NCBI GenBank assembly: GCA_037892935.1
Contig: JAYXKI010000020.1
Location: forward strand, 124,001 to 188,000
Direction: 5' to 3'
Source of the DNA: Phlebopus portentosus
Lineage: Eukaryota > Basidiomycota > Agaricomycetes > Boletales > Boletinellaceae
DNA length: 64,000 nt
The position numbers were made by a program, and so were the translations under genes. The notes under the pieces are model-generated. The model ran no database searches, was not told where the DNA came from, and worked only from the letters and a program-made list of their open reading frames with translations. Below, in pieces: positions 58,346-64,000 of this stretch. Position 1 is the first letter of the stretch; each line of letters opens with the position of its first letter.

Positions 58346-59775
58346 TGTTGCGCAACGTTGCGCAACACGTTCCGAATTCCAGTCGCGACTTTGCTATGTC
58401 GATTCCTGTCGTTGGGGTCTGATAGCGTTATATGCTGGTCTCCCGAGGTATAATCCTTGGTTTCGCATTCGGTTACTGCGAAGAAGGGTCGTCCGAGTAG
58501 CGCCTGAAACGGCGCCTGACGAACGACATGCACTTGCAGGGAAAGATCAATCCCGGCTATCGTAAACTTGGCGTTCGGGATTAGTCCTACGGTGGCCGAC
58601 TTCGCTGTGTCCGCCATCTCGATGGTCGTGCTCTGGTCCGGTGATAGGGGCACTTGAAGTTTTTCCCAAACGTCTTCCCTAATCAGACACACTGCTGCGC
58701 CTTGATCGAGTACGCACTCCACTTCCATCGCGTCCTCCACTACGGCTGTAATCGTACGAAGGGGGAGAGTTGCTTCCGCGGTCACTCCCGACGTTCCGAT
58801 GGACAGAATCGAGTCCTCAGTTTGTTGCGATGCGGTTCCGCACAGTTGCATGGCGTAACTCGGCGATTCGACGAGATTCACATCGGCAGCGTTATATCTC
58901 TTTGCGGTAGTGAGTTCCTTTAGTTGCTTTCGTAGTTCGGGGGCGATCGATAACAGTTCCCTTTGGCTAAGCGTAATGCTCGTGTCGAGCGTCCGAGTGA
59001 GCACGTTAGAGACAGCGTTAGAATCTTCAACGGGGACTACGTAGCGGTATTGGGGTTGGGGGTTCGAGGGTTTTCTAATATCATCCCGCTGCGGTGACGA
59101 ACGTGAAACCGCCGGGGACTTAGGAATAGGGGGTGGCGACTGCTGCGCCTTCGAAGCCCCTCTTCCCGGCGGTCCCACTTTTGTCGGAATGACTACTCCG
59201 TCGAACTTCTGCCTTTTACCAGTCGCCGCTTTCTTCTTTGCCTCGTTGAGCAAGATTTCTAAACGTTCTACTTCGTAATCGGTCTCTTCTGTCTGATCCT
59301 CGCCGATTTCCTGGAGCATAGCTGATGCTATCGGCTCGGCCGGGGTTTCCGGGTGCTCGGCGACTTCGATGATGTTGACTGGATGTGACGGGTTCGGCTT
59401 TAGCAAGTTGTCAATTCGCTCCATCAGGTTCCGGCCCGAAACCCTACTTGATACGAAGGCTCCGTTTGGCATGACTACTCGTCCGTTCGAGTCACGTAGA
59501 CACTTTCCGGCCTGGATATACTCGAGTACCTTCGGGCACGACCTTATAAAGTGGCCGGGATCGCTGCAGAACGCACATCCGGGCGTGCGAGCCAATGGGG
59601 CCGGTTGCGGACCTGTTGCGATTCGAGGGCCCTGGCCTCTAGTGAGCGATTCCAGTGTTACCTGAAAACCCTTCAGCGTTTCCCAAACTTTACTCAAGTC
59701 CGTTTCTTCCTTCTTGACGGTCATTCCATGTCCTCCCGACGACGCGCTCATCGTTGCGCTCGTTCCGCCGCTCAT
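58318..59775 (-). CDS. Retrotransposon zinc knuckle and aspartic protease ORF
   Basis: 485 residues from the ATG at 59775. A CCHC knuckle occupies residues 67-80 (CAFCSDPGHFIRSC, C-x2-C-x4-H-x4-C), binding the RNA genome. A charged, disordered middle follows. The retropepsin-like domain has its active-site D-x-G box as VLDQGAAVCLI (residues 355-365) and a downstream LLGRPFF flap-side motif. It overlaps the gag frame by 86 nt in the +1 phase, so either a +1 shift or internal initiation is needed. It ends 18 bases after the slippery heptamer that leads to RT. Confidence 0.85.
   Translation of the reverse strand: MSGGTSATMSASSGGHGMTVKKEETDLSKVWETLKGFQVTLESLTRGQGPRIATGPQPAPLARTPGCAFCSDPGHFIRSCPKVLEYIQAGKCLRDSNGRVVMPNGAFVSSRVSGRNLMERIDNLLKPNPSHPVNIIEVAEHPETPAEPIASAMLQEIGEDQTEETDYEVERLEILLNEAKKKAATGKRQKFDGVVIPTKVGPPGRGASKAQQSPPPIPKSPAVSRSSPQRDDIRKPSNPQPQYRYVVPVEDSNAVSNVLTRTLDTSITLSQRELLSIAPELRKQLKELTTAKRYNAADVNLVESPSYAMQLCGTASQQTEDSILSIGTSGVTAEATLPLRTITAVVEDAMEVECVLDQGAAVCLIREDVWEKLQVPLSPDQSTTIEMADTAKSATVGLIPNAKFTIAGIDLSLQVHVVRQAPFQALLGRPFFAVTECETKDYTSGDQHITLSDPNDRNRHSKVATGIRNVLRNVAQQGFQQTSRN
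58339..58345 (-). other. Candidate -1 ribosomal frameshift site GGGTTTT
   Basis: On the minus strand G-GGT-TTT sits in the zero frame of the protease ORF, 18 bases before its TGA. It matches the X-XXY-YYZ slippery pattern exactly. Moving one base back here enters the RT frame, which is open from this point through to 56042. I did not model a downstream pseudoknot. Confidence 0.6.
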
Positions 59776-60988
59776 CGGGTCGGAATCCGATCTGATCGAC
59801 TGCGGATCCCGAAAGAATGTACATAGCTGCGTTTGCTACTTTCTCGATGTCGTAGGGGTCGCCCCTCTCGTGGTCCGGGTCCTTGATTTCGAGCCTTTGC
59901 AGGATATCCTTCCTAGTCTGGCCCGAAATGCCTCGAAGAAACGCGAATTTCGAGTCGTTCTCGGTAAGTTTGTTGCTGGTAACTAGATACCTGGCTCTGC
60001 GTAGGAACTCGCGATGATAAGTGCCGAATTCATCTCTGGTGTGAATACCTTTTTCGGTCCATTCGGCGATGAACTGCTCCAATTCGCCCCTAGAGTATCT
60101 CTTGCCGTCTGCCAAACTTGGATAAAGCTTCTTGACGGCCGTTTTGAAATCTCCGACGCTCGCAGGGGCGGCAGAAACTTCGGGGAGGGTCTCCCATACT
60201 TCTGCAACGTCAGTCTTCGCATAGTACAGGTACCCACGTCTGATGGTAGTCGACGCATCCCAGTTGGAATCTATTGCGATCGCATCCACGTCGTCGAAGA
60301 AGCGGAACAGTTCCTTCGGATCGGAACCGTCGAATACTGGTGCTCTCTTGTCACCTCGAAGAGGTGGTCTAACTGCAGCCATCTGGTTCGATATACGCTG
60401 CAACTGCTGATAATTGGTCTGAAGTTGGTTAAGGATCTGCAGGTTACTTCCCAGTCCTTGGAGGTGGTGAGCGAGAGTTAATCCGCTTGGTTGCGACTGT
60501 TGCGCAAGCGGATCGACTTGGATCGCTTGATTGGAGGTTTGAGGCTGTCTGAGCCTAGCGGGGTCCGGGTAATCGAGTCGAACAGTGATATCCTCAGGCG
60601 ACGAGGATTCTTGCTCGGAGAATTCGGTAGGTAGATCGGTTTCTTGGAAACTAAAAGGAGACGATTCGGCCGACGGCTCGAACGATGGTAGGGTACTGGA
60701 CTCGGTCAGAGGTGAAGGTTGAATTACTGAAGAACTTAGCGACGATGCTGTGGTGCTTCTAGCGCTTGCCCTCTGCCTAGGTGTCCGAGGTGTGACTTGG
60801 GGTAAGGCTTGGTGAACTACGGGGATACGGGCTGATTGGCTTCGGGTAGTCCGAGTACTACCTGGAGTTTGGTTACTCGTTTTGGACGAACAGTGAATTT
60901 CCCCCCTCGCCGGGGGCTCCACTTGAAGCTCCTGTGCACTGTCTGATAGCTGAGGAGTGTCACAGTTCTTGGGGGCTGTTCGGTAAGA
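59690..60988 (-). CDS. Retrotransposon gag (capsid) ORF without an ATG start
   Basis: The frame is open from 60988, inside the 5' LTR, across the primer-binding site, to the stop at 59690. Counted from the first codon after the LTR it is 410 residues. The first ~165 residues are Ser/Thr/Pro-rich. From about residue 195 the capsid-like region of this lineage is evident: APVFDGSDPKELFRFFDDVD, AEVWETLPEVSAAPASVGDF, KTAVKKLYPSLADGKRYSR, GTYHREFLRRARYLVTSNKL, then DPYDIEKVANAAMYIL. The first Met lies near residue 180, just before the capsid region, so an upstream spliced leader exon in the LTR, a non-AUG start, or a shorter gag must be assumed. The C-terminus is rich in Arg, Asn and Asp. Confidence 0.85.
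   Translation of the reverse strand, partial: SYRTAPKNCDTPQLSDSAQELQVEPPARGEIHCSSKTSNQTPGSTRTTRSQSARIPVVHQALPQVTPRTPRQRASARSTTASSLSSSVIQPSPLTESSTLPSFEPSAESSPFSFQETDLPTEFSEQESSSPEDITVRLDYPDPARLRQPQTSNQAIQVDPLAQQSQPSGLTLAHHLQGLGSNLQILNQLQTNYQQLQRISNQMAAVRPPLRGDKRAPVFDGSDPKELFRFFDDVDAIAIDSNWDASTTIRRGYLYYAKTDVAEVWETLPEVSAAPASVGDFKTAVKKLYPSLADGKRYSRGELEQFIAEWTEKGIHTRDEFGTYHREFLRRARYLVTSNKLTENDSKFAFLRGISGQTRKDILQRLEIKDPDHERGDPYDIEKVANAAMYILSGSAVDQIGFRPDERRNERNDERVVGRTWNDRQEGRNGLE
60904..60921 (-). other. Candidate primer-binding site
   Basis: TGGAGCCCCCGGCGAGGG on the minus strand begins two bases after the 5' LTR and starts with TGG, complementary to a tRNA 3' CCA. I cannot assign the tRNA. The gag reading frame runs straight through it. 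Confidence 0.5.
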
Positions 60989-62265
60989 TTAAAACGAGTG
61001 GGAAAGAGAAGGGTGATCTTTGGGGGGAAAACTAGAGAAGGGCTGATGCGTCGATCTGGGTTCCGGAGCAGTTCCGGAAGGGATGGAGGAGAAATGGGAT
61101 TGAAGGCTGCTGGATGTATGCGAGGGGGGGGATTGGATTAAGGGAGATAGGCGAAGAGGCAAGGCGGGAGAAGTCGAAGCAAGGGGGGATCGGCGGTGGC
61201 GGTGCGAAGGTAATCGATGTCCTCACAGGTAATCCCTCGATGGATTCGAACCCTGAAGGCGGAAGACGATGAGACGAAGCTTAGAGAAGGACTTCCCCTA
61301 AGCGCTGACGATTCGAAGGTGATCCTTTCGAGGATCCGACACGATATAACGGGTTACGACGAGTCACGACGGGTTTCGGTGGGTTACGAAGCGAAACGGA
61401 GCGATACGACGCGGAACGAAGCGATACGCAAGGGACTCAAGTGAGACCTCGCGTAGGGGCGTAGGGAGGAGAGATGAGGGTCTCCGACTTCAACACGGGT
61501 CGAACTGATCACACTGGGCTCGGGTACGACTGCAGAGCAGGAGACTCGAGGCGTATGAGACAGAACTATCGTGTATTTGTGGGAGATAGAGTCGAGGAGA
61601 GTACAGGAAGAGTCGAATTGGTCTCGACTGTAGCTAAAGTGGGTTCAAGCCCGAGCTAAACTGTTTTCTGCTAAAACTCTCGGGCTAAAACTGGGCTCCT
61701 ACTACAAGTTGCTCGCCTATTTATAACTTTGTCCGAACCTGAGCCATCGGAGCGTCAGGGAGCATAACGAAAGGAAATCGGAAGTGAAAATCATAAGGGA
61801 ACGCACGGGAACAAAGTACAAGGTGAGCATTTCTGGAAGGTGGCGAGATAATGACCATAGAGCATAACACAAAATGTGAGCGCACACGGAATAATGAGCA
61901 TAAGAATCATAAGGAACAAAACAAAATATGAACGCATATGGGACTCAAAAGGGGAAAAGCCGGAGTGCGTCGCGTCGGGTCGAAACTTGGGAGGTGTCGG
62001 GGGCCGATTGCGGATCCTTCAATTTACCTCTCGTGCCTGGGTTTAGTAAGACGAGCTAGCTAAGTCAGCCTTTGTAAGTTTTCGACTGGGTGGCTCGAGC
62101 GTCCGAAGGTTCTTCCTACGCAGCGGTCGAGTGCGAGAGGCTACAGTAGTCCGTTCCACTTCGAATCGAATCGATCCGCACTGAGTTCCGCTGTTGCGAT
62201 GCGGATCACCGCGGAACACGTGTCACGTGCGCGATCCCGGACCTAGCGTGTCGATGCTTCTTACA
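60924..62265 (-). repeat. LTR, right copy (5' LTR of the element)
   Basis: 1,342 bp. In the coding direction it starts TGTAAGAAGC and ends GGAGCTTCA. It holds a TATA box at 61717-61725, about 540 nt in, which leaves a long R-U5 part of some 790 nt. Confidence 0.95.
61717..61725 (-). promoter_or_regulatory. TATA box of the retroelement LTR promoter
   Basis: TATAAATAG on the minus strand, in the correct orientation to drive gag-pol. The same site is at 52774-52782 in the other LTR. Confidence 0.6.
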
Positions 62266-63084
62266 GCGGAGTCTGAAACTCGCCGCTTGTGCGCTTTTGG
62301 TAAATACTGTCGATCATAATGTCGCACTTAATTTCTACATACTACTACTAATACTAATACTTGTTTATCCCGATAGGTCTGGTAGACGGAGTACTTGCAG
62401 TGTATCCGCCAACTAATCATGAGATACGCTTAGCTTTCTACCTGAACGTCCTCCCCAGAGATGCGTCTTGCATTCTCGACTGTCGTCGGGAGCGCACGCC
62501 CGGTTCAAGCACACACCTTGGGTTTTTTTTCTATGACGCTGGACTCCGGAGTCAGGAAAAAGTTTCCCCGACTACAATTTTAACATAACTACCCCCCTCC
62601 TGCTCACGGAAACACGCAAAATTTTTCAGAATACAACACTTCAAACACTTGCGGAGTAGCCCGTTACCGCCACGTCGCATGCAAATCTCGTGCCTGAGCT
62701 TCGAGAGACCGCCGCCCACCTCAGTAGAAAGCAATTGATATAATTGTGTACTGCCAAATGATCCATCAACCAATTGCCATGCTGAACCTTCGCTAGCACA
62801 GACAGACTACTACATCGGATACTGGATTCATCACGCATCAAGGTTGAAATCGGCCGTCCGACTGGATGAGGCACGCGGGTGACTGCTGGACTGTCGACTA
62901 AGGTACGTAAGGCGCGCAAATATCGTCCCGGTATGAGTGTCTCGCTTCCCATGCTAGGTAGAACATTGTCTAAATCCGAGCCTTTGTACAGAGGTACGGA
63001 CTCGCTTGACGAGGGCTAGAACGAGTTCAATGATATCAACGAGATAGCAAGCTTCTCTGCATCAGCGATCTTGCGCTTTTCATT
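62266..63084. other. Intergenic region right of the LTR element
   Basis: No supported gene. It is the 3' flank of the minus-strand coiled-coil gene and the continuation of the insertion site. Confidence 0.4.
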
Positions 63085-63950
63085 CTAAGCAATGCGCGCC
63101 TGGAACTTCTAATTAATTCAGTGATGAGAGAATTTCAAGATAAGAACCAAGGCAACAACTTACATTCTGCAGACGGAAATTCCTGACTCCATGCAATGCC
63201 TTGAGAGCGCACTCTTCCGCGTTCTTCGCACGTGCGAGGGCGTCGTCTCGAGCCTTTGTAAGCTCCACCTTCTCAGATTCAAGCTGCTGTCGAACTTGGG
63301 CGACATCGGTGCTTTCAACCGCTGCAACGTCGGTTTGTCCAGAAGCTTTCTCCGCGAATAACTTGGCCCTTTCCTCACGGAGAGCAGACTGGACAAATGT
63401 CGCTGACAATCAAAATTTAGTACACTCACCAAAGCAGCCTCGTAATCGCAGGCACTCTTCGCCACTTTGCTCAATTCGGCTAGTAACTCCGCCGATGTCT
63501 CTTTCTCCTGGACGGCAACCGCCAGTTGTGTTCTCAACGACTCCACCTCGACATTTGAATCCGATGGTGTCGCCGCTGCGGCTACCTGATTGGCGAGGCG
63601 TTCCTTTTCGTCGGACAGGCCCTTGACTTGCCTTCGCAGCTCAGCGACAGTCTCTTTCAACTTGAAAATATAATGATTCAGTTGCCCGGATCGGTCGCGA
63701 GGTTCCTGCCCTAGAGACGAGTATTTCGTTCGGAAGTCGGCGAGTGTATAACCTGCGTGTCCTCAAACTGTAAGATCAATTGGGCAGCGATGCGTCTGTT
63801 CAGAGAGTGTGCCAAACATACAAGTTTAGTCCGTGCATCCTTCTCGGTAGTATAAGCAGCCTTCTCTTCTTCGGCCTTACAGAGATCAATCTGTAAGTCT
63901 TCGATCTCGTCTTTGAGAGCTTGGACGTCGTTCGGGCCAATACGATCGTA
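63085..63950 (-). CDS. Coiled-coil protein, 3' part (5' end beyond the window)
   Basis: Five exons are visible on the minus strand: 63950-63822, 63767-63753 (a 15-nt micro-exon), 63660-63430, 63388-63164 and 63108-63085, all in phase 0, ending KFQARIA. The peptides are long charged heptad-like coils: QALKDEIEDLQIDLCKAEEE, KETVAELRRQVKGLSDEKER, ESLRTQLAVAVQEKETSAEL, QVRQQLESEKVELTKARDDA. An AG at 63951-63952 marks an intron leading to exons outside the window. The micro-exon is the least certain part; without it the flanking intron would contain it. No known family is recognised; tropomyosin- or myosin-tail-like composition is generic. Confidence 0.7.
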
Positions 63951-64000
63951 CTAATCGTTATCAATAAGCCTTCAAGTATAAATACTTTAAATACGGATCA

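Larger units (their letters stand above)
51981..62265 (-). mobile_element. Ty3/gypsy LTR retrotransposon lacking integrase, with antisense passenger gene
   Basis: A 10,285-bp element is bounded by 1,342-bp direct repeats (51981-53322 and 60924-62265), which are equal in length and differ at the one position I found (G52877 versus A61820). The ends are TG...CA and the flanks carry GCGG. Coding order on the minus strand is gag (60988-59690), zinc knuckle and protease (59775-58318), and RT-RNase H (58345-56042), the protein order and RT type of Ty3/gypsy. A candidate primer-binding site follows the 5' LTR and a purine-rich tract precedes the 3' LTR. No integrase core or HHCC finger is found anywhere inside. 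The space between pol and the 3' LTR holds a plus-strand, intron-containing gene (53457-55373). Near-identical LTRs indicate recent insertion, so integrase was presumably supplied by a relative. Confidence 0.92.

Noticed and set aside
1..64000. CRISPR arrays, operons, bacterial-type promoters
   Set aside because: None seen; the sequence is nuclear fungal with spliceosomal introns.

Overview
The window reads as a filamentous basidiomycete, probably an agaricomycete. The reasons are many short GT-AG introns (about 50-65 nt, in most genes), several proteins with the basidiomycete DUF6699-type C-terminal domain, a nirA-like Zn2Cys6 regulator, an HXT-type sugar transporter pair, an F-box relic, and a Ty3/gypsy element of a type common in agaricomycetes. 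I cannot name the species.

Layout. 1-14.5 kb: a DUF6699-type protein (3-1475, possibly cut at its 5' end), a 1,360-residue low-complexity protein with HPSxVPS repeats (3801-7947), and a nine-exon Zn2Cys6/fungal_trans regulator (10183-14482). 14.5-18.6 kb: a coiled-coil-like relic, then a ten-exon GH47 alpha-mannosidase on the minus strand. 20.6-26.8 kb: two tandem MFS sugar transporters whose introns fall at matching positions. 27.7-39.6 kb: two more DUF6699-type proteins, two paralogous unrecognised coiled-coil proteins (30540-31580 and 38517-39584), an F-box pseudogene and a second unidentified relic. 40.4-45.0 kb: a large minus-strand HMG-box protein whose HMG box is interrupted by a low-complexity insert. 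45.3-51.9 kb: a gene-poor stretch with small repeats. 51,981-62,265: a complete-looking, recent LTR retrotransposon. 63.1-64 kb: the 3' end of a coiled-coil gene that runs off the window.

The LTR element is the most unusual object. Its 1,342-bp LTRs differ at only one position that I found. They carry TG...CA ends and are flanked by a GCGG direct repeat. The element reads on the minus strand: gag, then a zinc-knuckle/protease ORF, then RT-RNase H. The protease and RT frames are linked by a canonical -1 slippery heptamer. Integrase is absent. The RT-RNase H frame stops where the integrase zinc finger is expected, and an acidic tail resembling the end of a pol protein follows in another frame. 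Between pol and the 3' LTR lies an intron-containing gene in the opposite orientation (53457-55373). It encodes a polyQ N-terminus and a Zn2Cys6-like cysteine cluster, and it starts 135 bp from the inner edge of the LTR. This looks like a non-autonomous but recently mobile element carrying an antisense passenger gene.

Exon boundaries were placed by hand from splice consensus, frame continuity and, for paralogs, conserved positions. No RNA evidence or database search was available.
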